Positions 44,311-52,767 of a stretch of 64,000 bases of DNA are shown in pieces. Where the stretch lies: positions 1,996,847 to 2,060,846 of the forward strand of contig NZ_KV440953.1 of assembly GCF_001636425.1 (NCBI RefSeq). The letters are read 5' to 3'. Source of the stretch: Heyndrickxia acidicola (lineage in GTDB: Bacteria; Bacillota; Bacilli; Bacillales; Bacillaceae_C). Below the pieces are notes generated by a model that worked only from the letters and a program-made list of their open reading frames with translations, did not search any database and was not told where the DNA came from. The position numbers were made by a program, and so were the translations under genes. Within the stretch, counting starts at the first letter, position 1, and every line of letters starts with the position of its first letter.

Positions 44311-45339
44311 TCAAAGTTTCCTGAATTTTTTTAACGCTTGTGTGTTTAATAGATATAACAGGAATGCATACACAATTAACCCGAGAAGATAAGCCCAGAT
44401 TTGAAGGAAACCATCGCCATAAATCATGACACCTTTAATCGCAGCTGCACCATAATATACTGGCATAATGTAACATAGATACCCTAGATGATATGGGATT
44501 AAATCTAATGGAATCAAACCCGAAAAGAACACTTGCGGAATAATGGTAAACGGAATCATTTGGACGACTTGCAGCTCTGAACTAGAAAACACAGAAATCA
44601 TGGCACCAAATGAAACGGCTGTAACGGCTAATAAAACCATCGCTGCCAAAATCCAGCCAATGTTCCCAATTGAACTTAATTTCAACACATAAATAGAATA
44701 GAGGACAATGAGGATCGCCTGAATAACTGCAAACACACCATATCCTATCGTATAACCAAGAATGACCTCGCCGCGTTTAACTGGTGTCATCAATAATCTT
44801 TCCAATGTCCCCCCACTTCGTTCTCTTACAAGCGCCATTCCCGAAATGATAAAGACTAAGAAGAATGAGAATATACCAAGAAACACATATCCGAGGGAAT
44901 CAAATGTTGACTCGCCTTCAGACCCATAAACATAGGACATATTGACCTTTGCAGAAGGATTTAAGGAAGTTAATGCCTTTTGAATATTAGTTACTGCCTT
45001 TGCCGCTTTAGACGAAGGCTCATACATCGTAACAGCTGTTCCCGAACTTTTTGAAATAGTAAAAATTGCATCCACATCATGATGGTCCTTTAAATATTTT
45101 TTTACATGTTTAGCATCACTGTCCGAAATGTTAACAACTTTCAACTCTTGTGCTTTTAAAGCTGTTGCAAGAGGTGCTGGTATTGCACTATTGTTAATTC
45201 CAATGGTTGGCACATAGCCTGAATCACCAAGCAAGAAATAAAGCAAAGTCAAAATCAATAGCGGCGCAACTAAAATCATCATAACACTGCGCTTGTCATT
45301 TATCGTTTGACGGATGACGCGTTTAGCTAAATTCATCAT
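44311..45339 (-). CDS. ABC-2 type transporter permease
   Basis: A 342-aa permease. One N-terminal helix (MILVAPLLILTLLYFLLGD) is followed by an extracytoplasmic segment of about 140 residues and five C-terminal helices. ABC-2 motifs are visible in ALVRERSGGTLERLLMTPVKRGEVILGY. Exports drugs, lipids or peptides with the ATPase encoded just upstream; the two genes overlap by four bases (ATGA), indicating coupled translation. Confidence 0.88.
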   Translation of the reverse strand: MMNLAKRVIRQTINDKRSVMMILVAPLLILTLLYFLLGDSGYVPTIGINNSAIPAPLATALKAQELKVVNISDSDAKHVKKYLKDHHDVDAIFTISKSSGTAVTMYEPSSKAAKAVTNIQKALTSLNPSAKVNMSYVYGSEGESTFDSLGYVFLGIFSFFLVFIISGMALVRERSGGTLERLLMTPVKRGEVILGYTIGYGVFAVIQAILIVLYSIYVLKLSSIGNIGWILAAMVLLAVTAVSFGAMISVFSSSELQVVQMIPFTIIPQVFFSGLIPLDLIPYHLGYLCYIMPVYYGAAAIKGVMIYGDGFLQIWAYLLGLIVYAFLLYLLNTQALKKFRKL

Positions 45340-46067
45340 TGTAGAGCACCGCCTTTTGAATCTCTTGAAGCGTTGAAAAACAGTTCTTCGACACGTCCGT
45401 TTTCAGTTTTTTTAAGTAGATTTTTTACAGTATCATATTGAATCAAGGAACCATTATAAATAAGTGCCGCTTTATCGCACTCTTTCACTTCATCCATTAC
45501 ATGTGTGGAAACAATAATGGTAGTCCCAGATTCTTTTATTTTTTGAAATTGACTCCAAATGGTTCGACGCAGCACAGGATCAATCCCTACTGTTGGTTCA
45601 TCTAAGAATAACACCTCCGGATGATGAAAAATTGCAGCAGCAAGTGAAAGCCGCTTTTTCATTCCCCCAGAAAAATTCTTGACCAACTTTTTTCGATGCT
45701 CCATCAAATCAACCAAAGCAAGTACTTCATCCAGACGCTTTTCCAATTTATTTTTATCTACATAATAAAGTCCTGCAAAAAAACGCAAATTGGCTTCTGC
45801 AGATAGATCGTCATACAACGCGTCGTTCTGCGGCATAAATCCGATCTTTCTCAACATATTTAAATTTGGCATTTGTACGTCATCAAAATAAATAGTCCCA
45901 TTATCCGCAGCAATTGCCCCAATCATCAGGCGTATCAAGGTTGTTTTCCCAGAACCAGAAGGCCCAAGCAAACAACAAATTTCTCCCGATGGAAGTGTGA
46001 ATGTAATATCCTTAATGACTTGCTTTTGATCAAAGCTTTTACTGACATGCGAGATTTGAATAGCCAT
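45336..46067 (-). CDS. ABC transporter ATP-binding protein
   Basis: A 243-aa nucleotide-binding protein. Walker A GPSGSGKTTL, Q-loop MPQNDALYDDL, signature NFSGGMKKRLSLAAA, Walker B VLFLDEPTVGIDP and the switch histidine in IIVSTHVMDE are all intact. ATG 46067 has GGAGGGG upstream; a frame to 46157 has no site. Partners the ABC-2 permease. Under the TetR-like operator at 46150-46169. Confidence 0.92.
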   Translation of the reverse strand: MAIQISHVSKSFDQKQVIKDITFTLPSGEICCLLGPSGSGKTTLIRLMIGAIAADNGTIYFDDVQMPNLNMLRKIGFMPQNDALYDDLSAEANLRFFAGLYYVDKNKLEKRLDEVLALVDLMEHRKKLVKNFSGGMKKRLSLAAAIFHHPEVLFLDEPTVGIDPVLRRTIWSQFQKIKESGTTIIVSTHVMDEVKECDKAALIYNGSLIQYDTVKNLLKKTENGRVEELFFNASRDSKGGALQ

Positions 46068-46149
46068 GTTTCCCCTCCACAAAAATAGATAAATGATCTT
46101 GACATTTCTATCTAAAAAACTCCATTCCTCCATATTTTCAGGTAAAATG

Positions 46150-46169
46150 ATAAACAACGTGTTGTTTAT
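46150..46169. promoter_or_regulatory. TetR-type operator palindrome
   Basis: ATAAACAACGTGTTGTTTAT is a near-perfect 20-base palindrome in the divergent gap between the ABC operon and the TetR-type gene. It is the likely binding site of that regulator. Confidence 0.65.
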
Positions 46170-46285
46170 TACACTAAAATTATAATTTTTGATAAAAAAC
46201 TTAACAATAATCAGAAATTAAGAATGTGTCGGTTATCCAACACCTTTTCTGAATGTGTTGAAAAAAATTTAGGTGGGGAAATATA

Positions 46286-46903
46286 GTGGGGAATATAAGT
46301 TCAGATTTACGCGTTATTCGTACAAAAAAATCTATCCGAGAAGCGTTGGTGCAATTAATTGAAGAAAAAGGTTTTGAAGCGATTACGGTTAAAGACATAA
46401 CAACCAACGCAAAAATTAATCGTGGAACTTTTTATAGCCATTATAAGGATAAATATGATTTAATAGCCAAGTGTGAGGAAGAATTTATGAATGAATTGGA
46501 AGAAAAAATTATAAAGAACGTTCCAAACATCATTGCAGACCTAGGAACAAACACTCCGAACACAACATCCTTTACCATTCTTGTTCCATTTTTCGAATAT
46601 TTAAATCGAAATAGGGGATTTATGAAAGCTGTGTTAGGTCCAAAAGGGGATCTATCGTTCCAAACAAAATTGAAAGAATTTATGTGGAAAACCCTTTTTA
46701 AAACGAACAAAAATCCAATTGTAAAGCAGGAAAATCTTCTTGTTCCACCTGAATACTTAGTTTCCTACATCGCTTCAGCACATATAGGGGTTATTCAGCA
46801 ATGGCTGAATAATGATAGAAAAGAATCTCCACAAGAGATAGCTAGAATTATTTCCACAATGACTATAAATGGCCCTTTATTTGCGGCAGGATTGAAAAAT
46901 TAA
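46286..46903 (+). CDS. TetR/AcrR-family regulator
   Basis: A 205-aa regulator. The N-terminal HTH (residues about 12-60) contains IREALVQLIEEKGFEAITVK, DITTNAKINRGTFYSHYKDK. The C-terminal part resembles TetR_C-type domains of Bacillus YxbF-like regulators. GTG start with AGGTGGGG eight bases upstream. Divergent to the ABC exporter, which it presumably represses until an inducer binds. Confidence 0.9.
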   Translation: MGNISSDLRVIRTKKSIREALVQLIEEKGFEAITVKDITTNAKINRGTFYSHYKDKYDLIAKCEEEFMNELEEKIIKNVPNIIADLGTNTPNTTSFTILVPFFEYLNRNRGFMKAVLGPKGDLSFQTKLKEFMWKTLFKTNKNPIVKQENLLVPPEYLVSYIASAHIGVIQQWLNNDRKESPQEIARIISTMTINGPLFAAGLKN

Positions 46904-47050
46904 ATGGAAGGTCATGGGATGCACCTTATCATAGCTATATGCCAAAAACAATCAACTTCAAAAAGGTTAGAATTAAATTTATTAAGCGGACAGATCTTCT
47001 TCCAAGCTTTCACTTAGTTTACGATTTAGACCTTCTCTAAGATCCTGTTA

Positions 47051-47079
47051 TTGAACTACAATAGCAAAAATGGTATTAT
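47051..47079 (+). promoter_or_regulatory. Promoter of the PyrR-attenuated MFS gene
   Basis: TTGAAC (47051-47056), 17-base spacer, TATTAT (47074-47079). Transcription would start about 47086, just before the PyrR-binding hairpin. Confidence 0.6.
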
Positions 47080-47090
47080 ACAACTAAATA

Positions 47091-47193
47091 TTCCTTTTAA
47101 ATCGGTCCAGAGAGGCTGAAAAGGGCAAGTATTCTTACTATAGGTTCAGTCTGCCTATGCCCTTTTGTCCTCTGTGACAAAAGGGCATTTTTG
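47091..47193 (+). promoter_or_regulatory. PyrR-dependent transcription attenuator
   Basis: The hairpin CCTTTT...GTCCAGAGAGGCTG...AAAAGG (47093-47124) contains the PyrR-binding loop GTCCAGAGAGGCT known from pyr operon leaders. The terminator is TGCCCTTTTGTC with GACAAAAGGGCA (47158-47187) then TTTTT. AAAAGGGCA at 47119-47127 can alternatively pair with TGCCCTTTT at 47158-47166, giving an antiterminator. The three mutually exclusive structures reproduce the classic arrangement: with UMP-bound PyrR the binding loop is held and transcription stops; without it, read-through occurs. Confidence 0.88.
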
Positions 47194-47312
47194 GTTTTAC
47201 ATGGTACTCTTTTTAACGTAGTCCTGTGAGGCTTGAAAAGAGAATGGAAGATTATTCGCTTGAATACAAATCCATTCCCTTCAACAACATTTAAAACATG
47301 GAGGGCGAAAAA

Positions 47313-48530
47313 ATGAATAATCAGAAAAAAACTGTTATGGCATCCTTTACAGGCTTAACATTAGAAGGCATGGACATCATGTTTATCTCCTTTGCCATGT
47401 CAATGATCATTGCTAATTTTCATATTAGCTTAGCAGCGGGGGGACTCATTTCATCCATTACAAATTTAGGAATGCTTGCTGGCGGAGTTGTCTTTGGAAT
47501 TTCAGCTGATAAATTTGGCAGAGTCCGGACTTTTACCTATAGCATTCTTTTCTTTGCCATAGGAACAGCGTTAACTGGAATGGCCTCGAGTATGGAGCAG
47601 GTCTACATTTTCCGTTTTATTGCCGGACTCGGTGCTGGCGGAGAATATGGAATCGGGATGGCACTTGTGGCGGAGGCATGGCCGAAGGATAAGCAGGGCA
47701 GAGCCTCATCTTATGTAAGTACCGGTGCTCAAGTGGGGGTTATTATCGCGGCTTTGTTAAGCGCTTTGCTTCTTCCTGTTTTTGGATGGAGAGCACTCTT
47801 CTTTGTGGGAATTATCCCTGTCATTTTTGCCGTCATGTTACGTAAAAACTTAAATGAATCGCCAAAATGGCTGGAAACACAAAAACAGAACAAAGCAAAT
47901 AAAACACGTGAGACAGGAAAGCTTCTTCAGTTGTTCGCTGATCGCAGAACAACGTTAACAACCATTTCATTAGCCATCATGGCTACCGTTCAAATTGCCG
48001 GCTACAACGGTTTGATGATTTGGCTCCCTTCCATCCTGCAAAAATCGCAGGGTTTATCCGTTTCAAGTTCTTCATTATGGACGATCAGCACAGCTGTCGG
48101 AATGCTAATTGGCATGCTGACCTTTGGACAAATCATGGATCGATTCGGAATGAAGTCTTCCTTTGGGATTTTCTTACTTGCCTCTGCGTGTGCAGTATTT
48201 TTTTACTCCCATGCCTCCGGCAGTGCAGAAGTGCTAATTGGAGGAGCGATTGTAGGCTTTTTTTCAAATGGAATGTTTGCCGGCTACGGTGCATTAATCA
48301 GCCGTTATTATCCAATCCAGATTCGCAGCACTGCCACCAACACCATTTTTAACTTTGGCCGGGCACTTGGAGGACTATCCCCCATTTTAGTGGGTTACAT
48401 TATACAAAGATACGATATAACCATGGCTATGACGTACCTTGCTGTTTTATACTGTGTATCTTTTATTGTTATGCTTAGTCTTAAGAAAACCAAGAATGTA
48501 GAAATAATAGAAGTAAAGCAGGCTTCTTAG
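47313..48530 (+). CDS. MFS transporter under PyrR attenuation (pyrimidine-related substrate likely)
   Basis: A 405-aa twelve-helix major facilitator. Motifs: VVFGISADKFGRVRTF, RFIAGLGAGGEYGIG, and a short central loop LNESPKWLETQKQNK; acid-symporter (AAHS/SHS-like) in character. ATG 47313 has GGAGGG upstream; an earlier ATG lies in that site. It is the only gene behind the PyrR attenuator at 47091-47193, so it should be repressed by UMP/UTP. Uptake of orotate, another carboxylated pyrimidine or a precursor is the natural inference; no biosynthetic pyr gene is nearby. Confidence 0.88.
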   Translation: MNNQKKTVMASFTGLTLEGMDIMFISFAMSMIIANFHISLAAGGLISSITNLGMLAGGVVFGISADKFGRVRTFTYSILFFAIGTALTGMASSMEQVYIFRFIAGLGAGGEYGIGMALVAEAWPKDKQGRASSYVSTGAQVGVIIAALLSALLLPVFGWRALFFVGIIPVIFAVMLRKNLNESPKWLETQKQNKANKTRETGKLLQLFADRRTTLTTISLAIMATVQIAGYNGLMIWLPSILQKSQGLSVSSSSLWTISTAVGMLIGMLTFGQIMDRFGMKSSFGIFLLASACAVFFYSHASGSAEVLIGGAIVGFFSNGMFAGYGALISRYYPIQIRSTATNTIFNFGRALGGLSPILVGYIIQRYDITMAMTYLAVLYCVSFIVMLSLKKTKNVEIIEVKQAS

Positions 48531-48582
48531 GGAAGCTTAGAACTTGAATGGCATCAGTTTTAGTAAATAGAAATGCAGTAAT

Positions 48583-48620
48583 AGGGAAGCAGGTTCCAAT
48601 ACTTGCTTCCCTTCGTTTAT
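48583..48620 (+). terminator. Terminator after MFS gene
   Basis: AGGGAAGCA (from 48583) pairs with TTGCTTCCCT, followed by TCGTTT. About 50 bases after the stop. Confidence 0.6.
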
Positions 48621-48760
48621 ACTGCTTTCCTAATATCTGCATAGGTATTGTATAACCACATGTTCGTCCTATTTTAAATTAAATTGAACTTTTATATAAA
48701 CAATGCATATTATGTATGAAGCTTTAATGTCAAAAAAATTGTCGAGGGCTGAAATTTTAG

Positions 48761-49243
48761 ATGAAGTATAAAAAAATTAGAAACCGAATTTCCATAAATA
48801 AAATTGAAGTAAATAACGTTGATACTGCTTCTGGTATATTTGTGGGGACTAATTATTCAAATAATTGGTCATCCCATAGAAAAAATAACTATGGATTTGG
48901 TTCTGTCAGTAATAGTAATATTTATCAAAACTTTAGCTATGTAGTGGATAACGATATAGTCGATACACCCATTAATCAAAATACAGTAAATGTAATTGAA
49001 CGCGGTAAAAACATTAATAACAATAAAGTGGATGTTTTGGAAATTAAAATAAACGTTATAGATACAAACTCTGCACTATCCTTAGGTGAAAATGAATTAA
49101 ATGGATGGAGTTCACATGGCAAACGAAATGGAGGGCAAGGCAGATTTATAGGAGAATTTCAAAATACACAAAATTCAGGTGTAATTTTAGATCAGGATAT
49201 CATTGACACACCTATAGACAATGTAAATCTTGATCTTGGTTAA
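48761..49243 (+). CDS. Two-copy member of a G-W-x-x-H motif small-protein family, probably spore-related
   Basis: A 160-aa protein made of two tandem copies of one unit. Copy 1 (about 11-75): IEVNNVDTASGIFVGTNYSN, NWSSHRKNNYGFGSVS, and VVDNDIVDTPINQN. Copy 2 (about 88-158): VIDTNSALSLGENELNGWSS, HGKRNGGQGRF and LDQDIIDTPIDN. No signal peptide. The unit also occurs at 49276-49521 and, diverged, at 50130-50312 and 50718-51062. Resemblance in size and strand pattern to GerPA/GerPF-type proteins is noted but not certain. Ribosome site GAGGG before ATG. First gene of the cluster. Confidence 0.65.
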   Translation: MKYKKIRNRISINKIEVNNVDTASGIFVGTNYSNNWSSHRKNNYGFGSVSNSNIYQNFSYVVDNDIVDTPINQNTVNVIERGKNINNNKVDVLEIKINVIDTNSALSLGENELNGWSSHGKRNGGQGRFIGEFQNTQNSGVILDQDIIDTPIDNVNLDLG

Positions 49244-49275
49244 ATTACACCTTAAGCGTTAGGAGGGAAACTTCA

Positions 49276-49521
49276 TTGGCATTATCTTTTGCAGTAGGAG
49301 CAATCAATGTTAATTCACAAAATACAAATGCGGCTATTTCAGTCGGTGAAAACCAATTACCTGGCTGGGCAGCGCATCGCAAAGTAAATAATGGTCTCGG
49401 GTTTCAGGCTGGTAATTTTTTTAACATGGGTAACGGAACGTTTACCGTTGATACAGATTTTATTGACGGACAAATAAATAACGCAAATATCTCCCCAAGC
49501 GTACAGGGACAGAGTTTATAA
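49276..49521 (+). CDS. Single-unit member of the G-W-x-x-H motif family
   Basis: An 81-aa protein: FAVGAINVNSQNTNAAISVG, then ENQLPGWAAHRKVNNGLGF and VDTDFIDGQINNANI. It corresponds to one unit of the upstream 160-aa protein, with the same order of motifs. TTG start preceded by AGGAGGG at eight bases. Thirty-two bases after the 160-aa gene, then a terminator. Probably co-expressed with it. Confidence 0.65.
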   Translation: MALSFAVGAINVNSQNTNAAISVGENQLPGWAAHRKVNNGLGFQAGNFFNMGNGTFTVDTDFIDGQINNANISPSVQGQSL

Positions 49522-49569
49522 TAGGGGATAGCAAAGCTTACATTGAAATTTAAATAATATGTCCAGCCA

Positions 49570-49595
49570 ATCCTTTTTAGAAGGATATTTTTTTT
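49570..49595 (+). terminator. Terminator between small-protein genes
   Basis: ATCCTT pairs with AAGGAT around TTTAG and is followed by ATTTTTTTT. It separates the first two genes from the Hsp20 gene. Confidence 0.65.
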
Positions 49596-49703
49596 GAATT
49601 CCAGCTTTCCCTTTTAGTTTAATCATTATTAGCTGAGTTTTAGCATAGATTTATGTAAATAGGGTTGTCATTCCTGCCTCTTTACTTAACGAGGAGGTAA
49701 TAC

Positions 49704-50114
49704 ATGAAAAAGATATATGACCGTACAAAGATCAACAAAATGTTAGGTCCAGATTTTTTTAATCTATTATCAGAAGTATCTCCTTTTGTTTCCCCCAGGA
49801 TAGATGTATTTAAAACAGATCATTACTTTGTCGTGTTAGCGGATGTAGCGGGAGCGCATCCCGATGAGCTTAGGTTAACACTTCAAGACGGGGTTTTATT
49901 TATTGAAGGATACATCCATAATAAACTAATCCAGGATGGCGCTGAAATTATTGCTCAGGAAAGATTTTATGGACAATTTCAAAGGTCCATCACAATTCCA
50001 GCCTATTGCTTATTAAATAAATTAAAAGCTCATTTTAAAGATGGGATTCTAATGATACAAATACCTATGATTCCTTCTGATGGGGGAATGGAAGAAACGA
50101 TTGAAATAAGTTAA
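49704..50114 (+). CDS. Hsp20/alpha-crystallin-family protein (CotM-like context)
   Basis: A 136-aa small heat-shock protein: alpha-crystallin domain with PRIDVFKTDHYFVVLADVAG, LTLQDGVLFIEGYI and DGILMIQIPM, the last including the C-terminal I-x-I-type anchor. Such proteins hold unfolding proteins; B. subtilis CotM is a spore-coat member. GAGGAGG lies nine bases before ATG. Followed 15 bases later by small GerP-like genes, which suggests a spore assembly role; this is inference. Confidence 0.85.
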   Translation: MKKIYDRTKINKMLGPDFFNLLSEVSPFVSPRIDVFKTDHYFVVLADVAGAHPDELRLTLQDGVLFIEGYIHNKLIQDGAEIIAQERFYGQFQRSITIPAYCLLNKLKAHFKDGILMIQIPMIPSDGGMEETIEIS

Positions 50115-50129
50115 TTCGGAGGGAACACT

Positions 50130-50312
50130 ATGACAAAGATTAATTTTCAAACCATTAAAATTAATAATCTGAGAAATTCATCTGGTTTATTCCTGGGAAC
50201 GAATAATCAAAAAGGAAGAGTTAGTAAAAATATACTAAATGAAGGCTTTGGAACGGTTAATGGCAAAAACAGTGAGGTGAAAAAAAACAGCGCAAATATT
50301 GAAAAGAAATAA
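50130..50312 (+). CDS. Diverged G-W-x-x-H family member (60 aa)
   Basis: A 60-aa basic protein: NFQTIKINNLRNSSGLFLGT, then NNQKGRVSKNILNEGFGTVN. The motif SSGLFLGTN and NEGFGTV align with SGIFVGTN and NYGFGSV of the first gene, but the Trp and His are missing. GGAGGG lies nine bases before ATG. Part of the Hsp20 transcription unit by spacing. Confidence 0.6.
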   Translation: MTKINFQTIKINNLRNSSGLFLGTNNQKGRVSKNILNEGFGTVNGKNSEVKKNSANIEKK

Positions 50313-50356
50313 TGAAATAGTAAGAAACTTTTATTAGAAAAAGGATTTGAGTATGG

Positions 50357-50725
50357 ATGGACAATCAGACATTAATGGAATCATTAGAGAAACTAACAAA
50401 AAAAGTAAACGCTTTGGAAAAATCTCTTCAAAACAATCATGCAAAGGTTCAAGTCCAAGTAGACATCCAAGAATTTAATTTAAAAGAATTAAACCTTGAA
50501 GAACTGGCCTTCCATCTCGATAAACTTGATATACAAGAGTTAAGCGGCATGTTAAACCTTGGAAATACTTTCTCCCCCATGGTTACTAGAAAAAAAAGTG
50601 AAGAAAAAGCTAAACGAAGGCAGCCTAATCCATTAAATAAGAATAATAAGGAAATAAAAATTAATATTAGTGGAAAACCAGTCCCTTATTCTTTTAATAG
50701 TGGAAAGGATGATGAACGTGAATAA
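50357..50725 (+). CDS. GerPC-like coiled-coil protein
   Basis: A 122-aa protein. An N-terminal coiled coil (LMESLEKLTKKVNALEKSLQ) is followed by strands FNLKELNLEELAFHLDKLDI and QELSGMLNLGNTFSP. GerPC proteins end in a comparable motif (KIEYKFDQLKVETLEGTLNIG, from memory), so this is a short GerPC relative. GerPC is needed for coat permeability to germinants in Bacillus. AAAGGA is upstream of ATG. Overlaps the next gene by eight bases, so translation is probably coupled. Confidence 0.65.
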   Translation: MDNQTLMESLEKLTKKVNALEKSLQNNHAKVQVQVDIQEFNLKELNLEELAFHLDKLDIQELSGMLNLGNTFSPMVTRKKSEEKAKRRQPNPLNKNNKEIKINISGKPVPYSFNSGKDDERE

Positions 50726-51062
50726 ATTTTCTCCTTCCTTTTTTATTGGCAGTATCTCTATTGGAACGGTAGAAGGTGCCTCCTGCGTGAATTTTGGCAA
50801 CAATTTGCCAAGTGGATTTACTAACTATAAAAAACACAGCCAAGGGTTTGGCACAGTTTCAGGTGATAATGCAGATGTCCATGATCTATTAGCCAGACTT
50901 GAACAGCAAGATACAAAAGATCTGTTTCGTTACGATAGTAATGTTGAAGAAAATTCTCATGAAATCAACGAAATGCTTAAAGAATTAATTTTGAATGATG
51001 ATGTTTCTATCGAGGATGAGGACGATGAACAAAATGAGCCGATCGATATTAACATTGAATAG
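50718..51062 (+). CDS. G-W-x-x-H-like family member with acidic tail
   Basis: A 114-aa protein: SPSFFIGSISIGTVEGASCV, NFGNNLPSGFTNYKKHSQGF and GTVSGDNADVHDLLARLEQQ, then a strongly acidic C-terminus. The SCVNFGNN and KHSQGFGTVSG parts match the family, and SxVNFGD is also the GerPA/GerPF opening. GTG 50718 has AAAGGA eight bases upstream; the two ATGs at 50709 and 50712 lie too close. Last gene of the cluster. The following 490 bases to the repeat array hold nothing recognised. Confidence 0.65.
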   Translation: MNKFSPSFFIGSISIGTVEGASCVNFGNNLPSGFTNYKKHSQGFGTVSGDNADVHDLLARLEQQDTKDLFRYDSNVEENSHEINEMLKELILNDDVSIEDEDDEQNEPIDINIE

Positions 51063-51551
51063 GTAGAATACTTGTTAACTTCTAAATAATCATCTTTTCA
51101 TTAGAAAAAGAATTACCTAAGCAATTCAACATTTATTAATGCCATCCTTTATAGTTAGGTTACACAGTTTCAATACCATTAGTTGAGATAATATATTGAA
51201 GTGTATAATTCTTTTTTCTGGAAGTACATAGGCAACTAACTGTATTCATCATCCTATGAGAAGTATGAAAATTTTCCCAACACTTAACTTTTATGATAAT
51301 AACCTTTCCCCCTCCTATTTTAGTCGAATATCTTTCTTTCCACTATTTCATTAAAACTGCCAATATAAACTTTAATGGATTTTTCACCTAATTTACCGTC
51401 CTTCATTAAATATTCTTCTAAGATCAATACTCTCCTCTTAATCCCTCCTTTCTGCCAATTTCTTATTTAACTGACAGCAAATAATAAAACTTAGAGGGTC
51501 TACTTCTCTATTACTGAAACCTCACAGTTCCTGTAAAATAACAATTATCAA

Positions 51552-52500
51552 GTTAAATCAAAATTGGGGTTGTACATAGATATAGGCAGTGTTCTAATCA
51601 TCCTGCTGGGTTGATTTCCGCTGCAGGCGCTCGCTTTCCGCGGGCGGCCGGGAACCTCCTCGTCGCAAGCTCCTGCGGGGTTTCCCTAAGGCCTGCTGAT
51701 CCCGCAGGAGTCTCGCACCTTCCGCTCCAATCAACCTTTGAATTAAATCAAAATTAGGATTGTACATTGACATACGCTGCGTTCTGTTCATCCCGCTGGG
51801 TTGATTTCCGTTGCAGGCGCTCGCTTTCCGCGCCCTGCCGGGAGTCTAATCATAGTAGCTCCTTCGGGGTCTCCATAAAGCCAGCTGATCCCGCAAGAGT
51901 CTCGCACCTTCCGTTCCAATCAACCTTTGAATTAAATCAAAATTAGGATTGTACATTGACATACGCTGCGTTCTGTTCATCCCGCTGGGTTGATTTCCGT
52001 TGCAGGCGCTCGCTTTCCGAGGCCTGCCGGGAGTCTAATTATAGTAAGCTCCTTCGGGGTCTCCATAAAGCCAGCTGATCCCGCAGGAGTCTCGCATCTT
52101 CCGCTCCAATCAACCTTTGAATTAAATCAAAATTGGGATTGTACATAGGAATAAGCAGTGTTCTAATCATCCTGCTGGTTGATTTCCGTTGCAGGCGCTC
52201 GCTTTCCGAGGCCTGCCGGGAGTCTCATCATAGTAAGCTCCTTCGGGGTTTCCATAAAGCCAGCTGATCCCCGCAAGAGTCTCGCACCTTCCGCTCCAAT
52301 CAACCTTTGAATTAAATCAAAATTAGGATTGTACATTGACATACGCTGCGTTCTGTTCATCCCGCTGGGTTGATTTCCGTTGCAGGCGCTCGCTTTCCGC
52401 GGGCGGTAGTGGAACCACATCGTTGCTTGCTTACGAGCGATCCCAATAACTTGCTGAAATCGCAGGAGTCTTTTACCTTCCACTCTATCAACGTTGAATC
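51552..52500. repeat. R2 tandem array, five units of about 190 bp
   Basis: Five near-identical units begin at about 51552, 51742, 51931, 52121 and 52311, marked by TTAAATCAAAATTRGGRTTG at each junction. Each holds GGTTGATTTCCGYTGCAGGC, GCTCGCTTTCCG, a variable centre, CTGATCCCGCAGGAGTCTCG and TTCCGCTCCAATCAACC. This is the R2 core in reverse orientation plus a 45-base spacer. Minus-strand open frames at 51594-51791 and 52163-52483 are artefacts of the repeat. Confidence 0.85.
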
Positions 52501-52650
52501 CAAACGAGCATTGGATATTACTAGATATGCTTAGTGTTATTCTTCCCTCCTGTTATACTCTGCTCGAATAAATTTACAACAGAGACACCATGCTAATATT
52601 TGTACCAAGTGTTCTTCTCCCCTTTACCTTTTCTGTCAAAAATAAAAAAG

Positions 52651-52698
52651 AAGTCACTCAAGGCCGCTTATACCCGCCTTTTGAGTGACTCTCTTTTT
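52651..52698 (-). terminator. Terminator of lgt-like gene
   Basis: AGTCACTCAAGG pairs with CCTTTTGAGTGACT around a loop; U-rich on both strands (AAAAAAG before, CTCTTTTT after). About 70 bases past the stop on the minus strand. Confidence 0.75.
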
Positions 52699-52767
52699 GG
52701 ATTTTTCCTTCTTTACGAACACTTCGAAAAACTGTTTTAAAATATATAATAAATCTTATGAAAAACT

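Noticed and set aside
46904-47090. T-box or purine riboswitch upstream of the MFS gene
   Set aside because: The leader matches PyrR attenuation instead; there is no T-box sequence or purine aptamer core.
51594-52483. Two minus-strand open frames within the R2 tandem array
   Set aside because: Both translate the repeat units themselves (same peptide twice), without ribosome sites.
51552-52500. CRISPR array
   Set aside because: Units are about 190 bp and similar throughout, with no short repeats separated by unique spacers and no cas genes.
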